Of a DNA stretch of 33,329 nucleotides, positions 22,993 to 32,037 are shown piece by piece. Numbering within the stretch: the stretch's first letter is position 1; each line of letters starts with the position of its first letter. This stretch comes from Gammaproteobacteria bacterium (GTDB lineage: Bacteria > Gemmatimonadota > Gemmatimonadetes > Longimicrobiales > Gaopeijiaceae), in assembly GCA_009843625.1 (NCBI GenBank), contig VYDD01000146.1:1-33329 (forward strand), read 5' to 3'. The notes under the pieces were generated by a model. The model was not told the DNA's origin. It saw only the letters and a program-made list of their open reading frames with translations, and did not search any database. The position numbers and the translations under genes are program-made.

Positions 22993-25032
22993 TCAGCTCA
23001 CCGGACGGTTGGCGTTCATGACCCAGCGATCATACCAGGCGAGGTAGCGCTCGTAACGGTCCTTCTGGTAGCTGGGGACGCGGATGCCGTGGCTCTGGCC
23101 CGGATAGACCACGAGCTGGGTGGGCACGCCCCGCCGGCGCAGCGCCTGGTAGAGCTGCTCGGAGTTGAGGATGGGCACGTTCCAGTCGTCCTCGCCGCCC
23201 ATGATGAGGGTCGGGGTGGTGACCTCGTGCACCTTGTTGAAGGGGCTGATGCGCTCCCAGTTGTCGCGGTTGTCGCCCTCCCACGGGAGCCCCAGCTCGG
23301 CCTCCCACTGCCGCTGGTAGTGGTCGTGCCCGTAGTTGGCGATGTAGAGCACTTCGCTGGCCCCGGTGATGGCGCCCTCGAAGCGGTCGGTCTGCGTGAT
23401 GACGTAGTTGGTGAGGATGCCCCCGTACGACCAGCCGCCCACCCCCAGCCGGTCGGGGTCGGTCCAGCCCTGCTCGATGGCGTAGTCGATGCCCGCCATC
23501 ACGTCCTTGAAGTCGGGGTTGCCCCAGTCCGCCCACAGCGCCGCCGAGAAATCCTGGCCGTAGCCGGACGAGCCGCGCGGGTTGGTGCGCACGACCACGT
23601 AGCCGTGGGCCGCGAAGAGCTGCGACTCGAACTGGAAGGAGTGGCTGTACTGGGAGACCGGGCCCCCGTGGATGCGCAGGATGGTGGGATAGGCCCGTCC
23701 TTCCTCGTAGTCAGGTGGGAAGGTGACGAAGCCCTCGACTTCGATGCCGCCCTCGGAGGGGAACTGGATGTTGCGGGTTTCGGCGACGTTGACCGTCCCG
23801 AGGAAGTCGTCGTTGTGGCCCGTGATGCGGCGGAGCGAGGCTTCTCCGTCATCGAAGTCCTCGACGGCGTAGATCTCGCCGGGACGGTCCAGGTGGTTGA
23901 CCAGGGCCGCGAAGGTGCCGCCGCGCCGGTCGAAGCCCGAAGCCGACAGCCCGCCGGACACCGGCCGCTCCAGGTCCGAGCCGTCGGGACGAATGCGCGC
24001 GATGTGGTTCTCGGACGAGTCCTCGAGCCCGAACCAGATCCACTCGCCATCGGGAGAGAAGCGGGGCGAGCGCACGTTGCGGTCCAGGTCGGTGGTGAGC
24101 AGCCGGGGCTCGCCCCCGTCCGCGGAGACGACCGCCAGGTGGGTTGTGGCGTACCAGATCAGGTCGGGGCGGATGCCGGTGCTGTAGGCGATCCAGCGGC
24201 CGTCCGGGCTCCACTGCGGTGAGCCGTCGGAACCGGGGTTGGTGGTGACCTGCCGGGGCGAGTCGGTGGGCTCCTCCAGGTCCGCCGAGACCACCCAGAT
24301 GTCGTTGTTGGCGTTCAGGTCGGGATCTTCCGTCCGGTTGGAGACGAACGCGATCTGCGTGCCGTCCGGGCTCCAGACGCCCAGGGACTCATTCCAGCGC
24401 CCCGTGGTGAGCTGCTGCAACTCGTTGGCATCGATCTTGTAGACGTACAGGTGCGTCATGCGTGAGCCGGTCAGGTATCCGGCTCCGTCCCGCTTGAACT
24501 GGATGCGGTCGATGACCCACGGATCCTGCGGAGCGTTGGGCTTCGCATCCTCGTCATCCTCCTCGGCATCGCGGATGGTGAGGAGGAGGCGCGTGCCGTC
24601 GGGCGACCAGCGGTATCCGCCGACACCCTGCTCGACGTCGGTGAGGGGGAAGGCTTCGCCGCCGCGCCGGTCGAGCGCCCACACTTGGGTCGGGTCGCCG
24701 TCGCGCGCCGCCGTGAAGGTGAGGTATCGGCCGTCCGGACTCCAGGCGGGAGAGCCGGCAGACTGCTTGTCGCGCGTGAGCGGGACGGGGTCGCCGCCCG
24801 CGACCGGCGCCATGTAGACGCGGGTATAGGAGCGTTCATCCTCCAGGGAGGTGCGAGAGACAGTGTACGCGACCCAGTCGCCCTCGGGACTGACCACCGG
24901 TGAGCCGACGTTCTCGAGCTCGAACAGATCGTCGACCGTGATGTTGCGCCGCTCCTGCGCGACTGCGGCTGGAGGCGCGAGCGCCGCCGCGAATAGCGCG
25001 AACCCGAGGGCTGCCGTTGCGAGAGCCTTCAT
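22993..25032 (-). CDS. secreted S9 family (prolyl oligopeptidase-type) serine peptidase
   Basis: 679 residues from the ATG at 25032, with AGGAG 6 bases upstream. A signal peptide ends near AVAQ (about residue 25). Residues about 30-400 are a PD40-type propeller (VSPEGDWVAYTVSR, AWSPDGRYLTFTAARDGDP, GVWSPDGTQIAFVSNR, QWSPDGRWIAYSTG, RFSPDGEWIWFG). The C-terminal alpha/beta-hydrolase domain has the catalytic triad Ser535 (GGWSYGG), Asp616 (GGEDDWNVP) and His648 (QSHGI). Enzymes of this family cleave oligopeptides, often releasing dipeptides; the exact specificity is not readable. It is probably periplasmic and heads the minus-strand gene run down to 15148. The 5' end is divergent from the small lipoprotein gene. 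Confidence 0.95.
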   Translation of the reverse strand: MKALATAALGFALFAAALAPPAAVAQERRNITVDDLFELENVGSPVVSPEGDWVAYTVSRTSLEDERSYTRVYMAPVAGGDPVPLTRDKQSAGSPAWSPDGRYLTFTAARDGDPTQVWALDRRGGEAFPLTDVEQGVGGYRWSPDGTRLLLTIRDAEEDDEDAKPNAPQDPWVIDRIQFKRDGAGYLTGSRMTHLYVYKIDANELQQLTTGRWNESLGVWSPDGTQIAFVSNRTEDPDLNANNDIWVVSADLEEPTDSPRQVTTNPGSDGSPQWSPDGRWIAYSTGIRPDLIWYATTHLAVVSADGGEPRLLTTDLDRNVRSPRFSPDGEWIWFGLEDSSENHIARIRPDGSDLERPVSGGLSASGFDRRGGTFAALVNHLDRPGEIYAVEDFDDGEASLRRITGHNDDFLGTVNVAETRNIQFPSEGGIEVEGFVTFPPDYEEGRAYPTILRIHGGPVSQYSHSFQFESQLFAAHGYVVVRTNPRGSSGYGQDFSAALWADWGNPDFKDVMAGIDYAIEQGWTDPDRLGVGGWSYGGILTNYVITQTDRFEGAITGASEVLYIANYGHDHYQRQWEAELGLPWEGDNRDNWERISPFNKVHEVTTPTLIMGGEDDWNVPILNSEQLYQALRRRGVPTQLVVYPGQSHGIRVPSYQKDRYERYLAWYDRWVMNANRPVS

Positions 25033-25189
25033 GATGAACTCCTGTACAGATTGAGTAATGATCCTGACCGAAGGGGAGGCGAAGATGAGTAACGAAGCCG
25101 GGGGAATCCGGGCGCACGCAAGAATAACAGCGAGTCAACGGAGGGCGCGACCCGAATCGGCCGCGCGCCGGAAGCGCATGGAGGCAGCG

Positions 25190-25663
25190 ATGATGATGGG
25201 GGGATCTGGAGTGTCCACCGTGGTGGACAGTGCCGCACCCGCGAGAGTCGGCGGAGTGGCACCTTTCCTCATGCGGGCGATGCTGGTGACGGCGGTGACC
25301 GCGCTCGCCACCGCCTGCGCCGCGCGCGCCGGGGAGGGCAACCCGGCCATCACGCCCGGCCTCGAGGATCAGATCGAGATCCGGATCATCAACAACAACT
25401 TCAGCGATGCGCGGATGTACGCGGTGCACCCGCGCGGGCGCGAGTACATCGGCATGCTCACCGGGAAGACCGAGGCCAACTACACCCTGGACTGGGACAT
25501 CTCGCAGACGCTCTCGATCGAGATCTCGCTGCTCGCGGGCGGAACCTGCACGACGGAAGAACTGATCGTCGATCCCGGCGAGGCCCTCTTCCTCAGCATC
25601 GATTCGACGCTGGCCACGATGACGAACTGCCGGCCGACCGCGACGGGGATCGGCGGGGGTTAG
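25190..25663 (+). CDS. small predicted lipoprotein of unknown function
   Basis: About 157 residues from the ATG at 25190, chosen because GGAGG lies 5 bases upstream. An ATG at 25271 gives a neater lipoprotein leader (MRAMLVTAVTALATAC, lipobox Cys at residue 16) but has no close ribosome site. The part after the lipobox has a beta-rich region (QIEIRIINNNFSDARMYAV, PRGREYIGMLTGKTEANYTL) and two more cysteines (GGTCTTEE and MTNCRP) that may pair. I do not recognise the family. Its stop overlaps the convergent DprA-like gene stop (25660-25663). It is divergent from the S9 peptidase, so it may share that control region. Confidence 0.7.
   Translation: MMMGGSGVSTVVDSAAPARVGGVAPFLMRAMLVTAVTALATACAARAGEGNPAITPGLEDQIEIRIINNNFSDARMYAVHPRGREYIGMLTGKTEANYTLDWDISQTLSIEISLLAGGTCTTEELIVDPGEALFLSIDSTLATMTNCRPTATGIGGG
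25212..25229. promoter_or_regulatory. inverted repeat near the lipoprotein start
   Basis: TGTCCACC-GT-GGTGGACA is a perfect inverted repeat with 8-base arms and a 2-base centre. It falls between the two candidate starts of the lipoprotein gene. If it is an operator, the start at 25271 would be the true one. If the start at 25190 is right, it is inside the coding region and may be chance. Confidence 0.35.
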
Positions 25664-27096
25664 TTGCCGGTTGGCGTCAGGCCGAGTTCCTTGAGGTGAT
25701 CACGGCCCACTTGGGTTAGCCGAAACCGCTGGTTGACGCTGCTTGGCTTCTCGGGAATCGTCATCTCGATCCAGCCCTGCTCAAGGCAGGGCTTGAGATA
25801 CCGCTTACGCAGGTTTCCGAGGTTCCGGAGCCCCAACGCGGTCAAGATGTCCTGGCGGCTCATGTCGCCCGAGATGGACAGCAGCAGTTTCTCTCGAGGT
25901 GTGGCGAGGGAAGCAGTCTCAGCCACCTCCGGTAGGTGCTCGCCGGCAGCGGTTGGTGGACGGTCATCCGGTCCATCGCTGGCCGCGTCCTCCCGTTGTG
26001 CTTTGGTCGGCTGATCCGGCCGATCCTCCCGTACTTCCGAGGGCTCGGCAAGGGAAAGGTCGTATTGCCCGGATGCGGTTGGTGGTACCGTCGTGGGGGA
26101 CTGATCTTCGAAGGGCTCACCTCGGAGCACTTGTGCCAATTCCTCTGGTGTCCTGGGGTTCGGCCATGGCTTCGCACCGCGGTTAAGCAGGCCGTTGAGG
26201 CCCTCGGAGGGCTCGCCGCCGGAGCGAACGTAAACCGACACGAACCTCAGCTTGTCCAGTTGGTCGGTTGCTCCTGCCCAGGTACCGCCATGCCCATGGT
26301 CCGAGTTCACCACAAGGGCGGCGTCCGACAGCGCGTAGATGAGCTTGTTGCGCTGCATGGCATGGCCCACCACGAAGCGGGCTGCGGGATCGTATGGGCA
26401 AACAAGAACCAGTTGTCCCCCCATCAAAGCCCCGCGGTTTCCCCGGTTCAGGGCCGCCCGTTCGAGACCGTTGGCCAGAACACCCACGGACTGGCCACCG
26501 GCTTCCAATGCGCCCCTCATCGCGGCCTGGTCGACTCCGCGCGCGCCGCCGGAGATGATCGTCGTGTTCGCTTCGGCGCTGAGCCTGCCAACGTCTTCCG
26601 TGTACTCGATGAGGTCTTCCTTGACCTTCCTGGAACCCACAACCGCCAGCCCGCCACCGTCCAGAATCGTGCGATCCCCGCACCCGTAGAGGACCGGCGG
26701 GGCGTTGCCTCGCATCCGGGCCTTCAGCTTTCGCGGATAGTCCGGATCAGCCCGGGTAACCACCCACAGGGCGCGCGCGCCCCATCGCTCGACCGCCTGC
26801 GCCAGGAGGAATCCGCGGCCCAGAAGCCGGTGAATTCGTTCGGCGTCCAGGCTGGCGAGGGATTCCCGCACCGTTTCCCGAGCGTCACTACCGAGCAAAT
26901 CGGCTGGTTCGCGGTGGATGGTCCGAAGCCGCGTGGCGAAATCGCGATACTCGGCGGTGCTCAGTGGACGCAGCTTGGCCGCACCCACGCTCCCTCGCTG
27001 GGTCCGCGGTCTCGGAGGGCGTCTCCGCCGGCCCGCGAGCAACGGCGCGGTCAACAGCAGAATCGCCTGCGCGTTCGGGCTGAGATCGGCGTTCAT
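25660..27096 (-). CDS. DprA/SMF-domain protein, RqlI/PsyrA type
   Basis: 478 residues from the ATG at 27096, which shares a base with the upstream helicase stop (TGATG). The middle (about 110-340) is a DprA-like Rossmann domain: PPVLYGCGD, LAVVGSRKVKEDLIEY, TTIISGGARGVDQAAM, GGQLVLVCPYDPAARF, HAMQRNKLIYALSDAALVV and HGHGGTWAGA. A disordered Glu/Asp/Pro-rich linker and a C-terminal winged-helix-like part (about 400-478) follow. Instead of the usual dprA-topA or competence context, it is coupled to a RecQ-like helicase with a phosphoribosyltransferase tail. This matches RqlI of RqlHI in E. coli and PsyrA of PsyrTA, where the DprA-like partner restrains the toxic helicase. The assignment rests on architecture and order. 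Confidence 0.85.
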   Translation of the reverse strand: MNADLSPNAQAILLLTAPLLAGRRRRPPRPRTQRGSVGAAKLRPLSTAEYRDFATRLRTIHREPADLLGSDARETVRESLASLDAERIHRLLGRGFLLAQAVERWGARALWVVTRADPDYPRKLKARMRGNAPPVLYGCGDRTILDGGGLAVVGSRKVKEDLIEYTEDVGRLSAEANTTIISGGARGVDQAAMRGALEAGGQSVGVLANGLERAALNRGNRGALMGGQLVLVCPYDPAARFVVGHAMQRNKLIYALSDAALVVNSDHGHGGTWAGATDQLDKLRFVSVYVRSGGEPSEGLNGLLNRGAKPWPNPRTPEELAQVLRGEPFEDQSPTTVPPTASGQYDLSLAEPSEVREDRPDQPTKAQREDAASDGPDDRPPTAAGEHLPEVAETASLATPREKLLLSISGDMSRQDILTALGLRNLGNLRKRYLKPCLEQGWIEMTIPEKPSSVNQRFRLTQVGRDHLKELGLTPTGN

Positions 27097-29175
27097 CAGC
27101 TCCCTCGCAGTGATGAGAGGGCGAGCGGCCACACCTCGCCGCTTCCGTGGCGGCGCAAGAGCCATGCGGCCACGGTGAAGGTCCAGCGCGAACCGACGAC
27201 ATCGTCCACCAGAAGAACGGGCCTAGGCAGTGGCTCCTCGTGCACTTCCAGCACACCATCGAGGTTTAGTGCCTGCTGCAGGCTGTTGGCCATCGACTTT
27301 TGCTCTTCGGGCTCACCGGTCTGTTGGAGGACTGCGCGAAACGGCAAGCGCAGGGCACGTGCAAGCCGTCGGGCAAAGTCTGGAACCAGATCCGGGTGCC
27401 GGCGCGAGGGTATGCAGGTGATCCACTCCGGTGCAGATTGCGGGCTCCATCGCTGCAGCAGCCGGACGCAGGCGTCAACAAGTTCATCGTCGAATCTTCC
27501 TGCGTGTTTTCCCTGCCGGACCAACTCCCCCCATCCCCCATCGCGCCACACGGAGAGCGCCCTCCCTTCGTTCGCACGAAGCTCATCGGGAATCTTCCCC
27601 TTGATCTCGTATTGGGGCAATCCGCCAGCTGGCCACATCTTGCGCGGCTCGATCACCAGAGCCCGGCGGCGGAGGAATGCCACGGCCTCTCGCACGAGAA
27701 CAGGGGCAACGCTCGTGGACAGTGACGGCAGATCCGGCGGTTCAAACGCTTCAGGGTCACCGTCGAGCGCTCGAACCAGGAATTCCATGTGTCCAGACCG
27801 GAGTGCGACGTATTCCTGCATCTCACGCTGCTCCTCTCGTCGCAACTCGGTCAATCGCTCGGCGCGGTCCCAGAAGGCCTGTCCCAGGGTTGCCGCCGTA
27901 AGCTGCCACTTCGAACCCTGCTTGACGACTGGCGGTGGTGACTCAAGAGACAGCAGTTTCATCGTCTGCTTGATACGGCCACCGCTGATGTTCAGGCTAC
28001 GCCGCAGATCTGTTGGCGTTGCCCCCTGCGGTGACTCTTCGAGCGTGTCGATCACTCGTTGTACCTGATTGCGGGTAGGGAATGCGGTGTCGATGAAGTA
28101 GTCCGTGATGTCCTTCTCCTCGTCTCCGCTCAGCAGCACTCCGTAGGCGGCCTCCAGAGCCCGCCCGGCGCGGCCTACCTGCTGGTAGTAGAACACGACG
28201 GACCCCGGCGTCTGGTAGTGGATCACGAAACCGAGGTCGGGTTTGTCGAATCCCATGCCTAATGCGACGGTCGCAACCAGGGCCTTGACCTGGTTCTTGA
28301 GCAACGCGCGTTCCAACTCCTCCTTTTCCTCTGTCTCCTTCTTCGCCGTATAGGCGTGTACGTCCAGACCCTGTGATTGGAGCCACTCCGCCACCAGCTC
28401 CGCATCGCGGACGGTCAGCGTGTAGATGATTCCGTGACCTGCAAGTTGCGGGACCGTCCCGGCGAGCCAGGCCAGCCGCTCCTCCTGACGACGTAGCCGG
28501 ATCGTTTGCAGAAAGAGGGACGGCCGCGACAAGCTGCCTTGGTGGACCCTCAAATCGGGTCCGAGGACCTCCCGGAGGTCCTGCATTACGCGGTGATTCG
28601 CCGTGGCTGTCGTTGCGAGGAGTCTCAGGTTTCGGGGGAGCGTCCGGGCCATGCGTTCGATCAGTCGGTAGTCGGGCCGGAAATCGTGCCCCCAGTCGGA
28701 GATGCAGTGCGCCTCGTCAATGACGAGCAACGCAATGCGCTCGGCCATGTGGGAGAGGACATCGTCACGAAAGTGCTCGTTGGCCAATCGCTCCGGGGCG
28801 ACCAGCAGGAGGTCCACCTCGTCACGGACCAGGAGTTCTTCCACCTCGGGCCATTCGTTCATGTTGGCCGAGGTTATCCACTCGGCACGGACTCCCATCC
28901 GCTTCGCGGCGGAAATCTGGTTACGCATCAAGGCGAGCAAGGGAGAGATCAAGAGGGTCGGTCCAGCCCCCATTTCCCGCAGCAGCTTGGTCGCGATGAA
29001 GTAGACGAAGCTCTTGCCCCAACCCGTCTTCTGCACAACGAGGAGTCGGCCGTCGCCCCCAAACCACATGGCGGACTGCTTCTTCCTGTCCAGGGCGGAA
29101 TCCGGCATCAGGAAGACCAGTACCAATTCTGAGTAGTCCAAGAGCACGGCTGCCATCGTATCTTGATCGCCACAT
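27096..29175 (-). CDS. RecQ-like helicase with C-terminal phosphoribosyltransferase domain, RqlH/PsyrT type; 5' frameshift
   Basis: The main frame (686 residues from an ATG at 29156) contains Walker A TGWGKS (44-49), DEAH (147-150) followed by CISDWGHDFRPDY, QVGRAGR (326-332) and a PRPP-binding VLLVDDVVGSRWT near the C-terminus, typical of ComF-like phosphoribosyltransferases. RecQ motif 0 is missing from this frame but is found just upstream in another: from an ATG at 29175, GTGLPDAGFRPGQEEAVRHV. Removing one base from the five-C run (29056-29060 on the plus strand) joins the frames as RHVVWGDGRLLVVQKTGWG and gives about 692 residues. The gene is thus frameshifted, mis-sequenced, or shifted during translation. 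Relatives RqlH and PsyrT are genotoxic or toxic and defence-linked. Its stop overlaps the DprA-like start, so they form one operon. Confidence 0.85.
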
Positions 29176-29264
29176 GTCAGACTCTCTTGCAGCGGACGTG
29201 GACCCCAAGAACGCGAGTGTGCTCAAACAGGATCGCCGGCGGACTCGCTGTCCGCGTCGAGTCG

Positions 29265-30881
29265 CTAGCCCAGCGGTGGGGCGCTTTCTGGCGGGCGCCG
29301 GTGCCCCGTGGCCTGCTCGAAAGCATAGCCGAAGCGAATCAGCATCCCTTCAGCAAAGGGGCGGCCCAGGAACTCGATGCCGATAGGCAGGCCGTCCGGG
29401 GTGAAGCCGGCGGGAACGGTGAGCGCGGGCCAGCCGGTCAGCGGGCTGAGCAGGCGGTTGTCGCCAAGGCCGTAGTCGTCGGCCGGGGAGGGATTGGTCT
29501 CGACGTCCGGGGCGATGAGGGACGGCGGGTGGTCAAAGGTGGTGTGCACCAGCGCGTCGAGGTCGTGGTCGGCCATCACCTGGTAGATATCCTGGCGGAG
29601 TTGGTCGCGGGCCAGCAGGTAAGCCAGGTAGCCGGGGTCGCGGGTGGTCTTGCCGAGTGAGTTCGCCAGCCCCGTCGCCCGCCAGGGCGTCACGCGCCCG
29701 CTGAGCAGGATGGAGCGCAGGGTGGTGTAGGGCGGGTTGTCGAGTTCCGCCAGGTAGGCGTTGGTGGCGGCTTCGGTCTCGTGGGGGTTCAGGGAGTAGA
29801 TGGCGTTGACCCCGTCGACCCCGGGGATCGCCACGTTGTCCACCACTTCGGCGCCCAGCGTGCGCAGCTGTTCGACGGCCGCATCGACGATCGCGCGAGC
29901 CTGCCGGTATCCTTCCGAATCCGTGTCCAGCGCCTGGTCCATGGGGTCGCGGATGACGCCGATGCGGGCCCCGTCGAGCCCATCCTCGGATAGCCCCTCG
30001 CTGTAGGAGTCGGGGATCTGGCCGGCCGACATCGCGGTCACCGGGTCGTTGGGGTCGTACCCGGCGATGGCGTCCAGCAGGATCGCCGCGTCCATCACAG
30101 TGCGCGTCATCGGCCCCATGGTGTCGGTGGTGGGGTTGGCGGGCATCATGCCGTAGCGGCTGACCAGTTGGAGGGTGGGCCTGAGCCCGACCAGCGCATG
30201 CACCGCCGACGGGCCGCGGATGGAGCCGCCGGTGTCCTCACCGATGCCGATCAGGCCCAGGTTCGCGGCCACGCCCGCGCCCGTGCCGCCGGAAGAGCCG
30301 CTCGGATTGCGCCGCGGGTCGTACGGATTGCGGATGAAGCCGAACCCCGAGCCCACGTAGCGCGATGCGAACTCACCCATGTTGGTCTTGGCGATGATGA
30401 GCGCGCCCGCGTCCTCCATGCGGGTGACGATGGTGGCGTCCCGGGAGGACACGAAGTCCGCGAAGAGCGCCGATCCGTAGGTGGTGGGCATGTCGCGGGT
30501 CTCGACCTGGTCCTTGAGGAGGACCGGGATGCAGTGCAGCGGCCCGCTGAGTCCGCCGCCGGCGAGGGCCTGGTCCAGGCGGGCGGCCTCGTCGAGGGCG
30601 GCCGGGTTCAGGTTGGCAATGGTGTTGAGTTGCGGTCCCTGCTGGTCGTAGGCCTCGATACGGTCCAGGTAGCCCTGCACCAACTGCACGCAGGTCAGCT
30701 CACCGGAGAGGAAGGCGTCGTGCACCTCGGCAATGGTCGCCTCCTCGATTTCGAAGTCCTGGGCGAACGCGGCGCCCGGCGCGGCGAGGAGCAGACCGGC
30801 GGCCAGGAAGAGCCCCATCGCGCGCGAGGCGCGAGAGCGGGAGCGAGTTGTCCATTTCACAGGAAACGATCCGGGATTCAT
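29265..30881 (-). CDS. secreted amidase signature family protein
   Basis: 538 residues from the ATG at 30881, with CCGGAG 7 bases upstream. A long basic n-region and hydrophobic core MGLFLAAGLLLAAPGAAFAQ (about 22-41) suggest export. The amidase signature triad is present: Lys123 (VLLKDQVETRD), cis-Ser197 in NPSGSSGGTGAG and nucleophile Ser220 in GEDTGGSIRGP. The length and the C-terminal LTGWPALTVPAGFTPDGLPIGIEF are typical. Such enzymes hydrolyse carboxamides; the substrate is unknown. Export and the lack of gatB/gatC neighbours argue against the tRNA amidotransferase subunit GatA. It is divergent from the beta-hydroxyacid dehydrogenase gene, with 170 bases between. Confidence 0.93.
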   Translation of the reverse strand: MNPGSFPVKWTTRSRSRASRAMGLFLAAGLLLAAPGAAFAQDFEIEEATIAEVHDAFLSGELTCVQLVQGYLDRIEAYDQQGPQLNTIANLNPAALDEAARLDQALAGGGLSGPLHCIPVLLKDQVETRDMPTTYGSALFADFVSSRDATIVTRMEDAGALIIAKTNMGEFASRYVGSGFGFIRNPYDPRRNPSGSSGGTGAGVAANLGLIGIGEDTGGSIRGPSAVHALVGLRPTLQLVSRYGMMPANPTTDTMGPMTRTVMDAAILLDAIAGYDPNDPVTAMSAGQIPDSYSEGLSEDGLDGARIGVIRDPMDQALDTDSEGYRQARAIVDAAVEQLRTLGAEVVDNVAIPGVDGVNAIYSLNPHETEAATNAYLAELDNPPYTTLRSILLSGRVTPWRATGLANSLGKTTRDPGYLAYLLARDQLRQDIYQVMADHDLDALVHTTFDHPPSLIAPDVETNPSPADDYGLGDNRLLSPLTGWPALTVPAGFTPDGLPIGIEFLGRPFAEGMLIRFGYAFEQATGHRRPPESAPPLG

Positions 30882-31051
30882 CGGCGTTCTCCGGCTGGGT
30901 CGCGCGCTGGAAGAACTGGGTCGCGCGTCGGAAGAAGGGGATGGAAGCGGAGATTGCCGGGGCTGCGAGGCGCTGATGATTGCCCCGGGCATCCGGCTCC
31001 AACACTATCGTGTCGATCACGCATCCTCCACAACATGGCAGAGACGGAAAC

Positions 31052-31972
31052 ATGGCTGATCTCGAGATCAAACCGGGCAGGACCCGCATCGGCTGGATCG
31101 GGCTGGGCGTCATGGGCCGCAGCATGTGCGCGCACGTCATGGACCACGGGTTCGAGGCGACGGTCTTCACACGCACGCGGGCGACGGCGGCGTCGGTGCT
31201 GGAGAAGGGCGCGGCGTGGGCGGACAGCCCGCGGGCGGTGGCCGAGCGGAGCGACGTGATCTTCAGCATCGTCGGCTTCCCGCGCGACGTGCGCGAGGTG
31301 ATCCTGGGCGAGGACGGCGCGCTTGCGGGATGCGAGCCGGGCAACGTCCTGGTGGACATGACCACCAGCGAACCGTCGCTCGCGGTCGAGATCTACGAGG
31401 CCGCGCGCGCGAAGGGGGTGGCCAGCGTGGACGCCCCCGTGTCGGGAGGCGACATCGGGGCCCGCGAAGCGCGCCTGTCGATCATGATCGGGGGGGACGA
31501 GGACGTGGTGGAGGCGCTGGGGCCGTGCTGGCGGGCGATGGGCAAGGCCATCGTGCGCCAGGGAGGACCGGGGGCGGGCCAGCACGCAAAGATGGTGAAC
31601 CAGGTGCTGATCGGCCCGCTGATGATCGGGATGTGCGAGGGACTGCTCTACGCGTACCGGTCAGGGCTCGACTTGGAGACCGTCATGAAGTCGGTCGCGC
31701 CGGGAGCCGCGGGAAGCTGGTCCCTCTCCAACTACGGCCCGCGCGTGATCGCCAACGACTTCGATCCCGGCTTCTTCGTCGAGCACTTCGTCAAGGACAT
31801 GGAGATCGCCCTCGCCGAGGCGGGCCGCATGAAGCTGGCGCTTCCGGGACTGGCGCTGGCGCACCAGCTGTATAACGCCCTTCGCGCGCAGGGGAAGGGA
31901 CACAGGGGAACCCACGCGCTCCAGCTGGCGCTGGCGCATCTGTCCGACATCGACTGGATGGGGCGGGACTGA
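31052..31972 (+). CDS. beta-hydroxyacid dehydrogenase (3-hydroxyisobutyrate dehydrogenase family)
   Basis: 306 residues from the ATG at 31052; an ATG at 31035 is out of the family alignment. The Rossmann motif GLGVMG (17-22) is followed by a TRTR stretch at the cofactor-selecting loop that suggests NADP preference. Family motifs DAPVSGGDIGA (substrate binding) and the catalytic lysine in GQHAKMVNQ are present, with a helical C-terminal domain. Members oxidise or reduce 3-hydroxy acids (3-hydroxyisobutyrate, tartronate semialdehyde, beta-hydroxy acids from sugar acids); which one is not clear. It is cytoplasmic. Hydroxypyruvate-isomerase-like and hydroxyacid dehydrogenase genes elsewhere in the window could feed the same pathway, but they are not adjacent. 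A 22-base tandem repeat follows the stop. Confidence 0.93.
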   Translation: MADLEIKPGRTRIGWIGLGVMGRSMCAHVMDHGFEATVFTRTRATAASVLEKGAAWADSPRAVAERSDVIFSIVGFPRDVREVILGEDGALAGCEPGNVLVDMTTSEPSLAVEIYEAARAKGVASVDAPVSGGDIGAREARLSIMIGGDEDVVEALGPCWRAMGKAIVRQGGPGAGQHAKMVNQVLIGPLMIGMCEGLLYAYRSGLDLETVMKSVAPGAAGSWSLSNYGPRVIANDFDPGFFVEHFVKDMEIALAEAGRMKLALPGLALAHQLYNALRAQGKGHRGTHALQLALAHLSDIDWMGRD

Positions 31973-31988
31973 CCCGCTCTGCCCCGAT

Positions 31989-32032
31989 ACTGACATCTAC
32001 TGTCAACTACACTGACATCTGCTGGAAACTAT
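31989..32032. repeat. two-copy 22-base imperfect tandem repeat
   Basis: Two adjacent 22-base units (31989-32010 and 32011-32032) both begin ACTGACATCT and agree at 18 of 22 positions. They fill most of the 65-base gap between the convergent dehydrogenase and penicillin acylase genes. The stretch is AT-richer than its surroundings. No hairpin typical of a terminator is evident. Confidence 0.6.
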
Positions 32033-32037
32033 CTGGT

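Noticed and set aside
21823..24222. 799-codon plus-strand frame opposite the formyltransferase-like and S9 peptidase genes
   Set aside because: It crosses two well-supported minus-strand genes and shows no family motifs.
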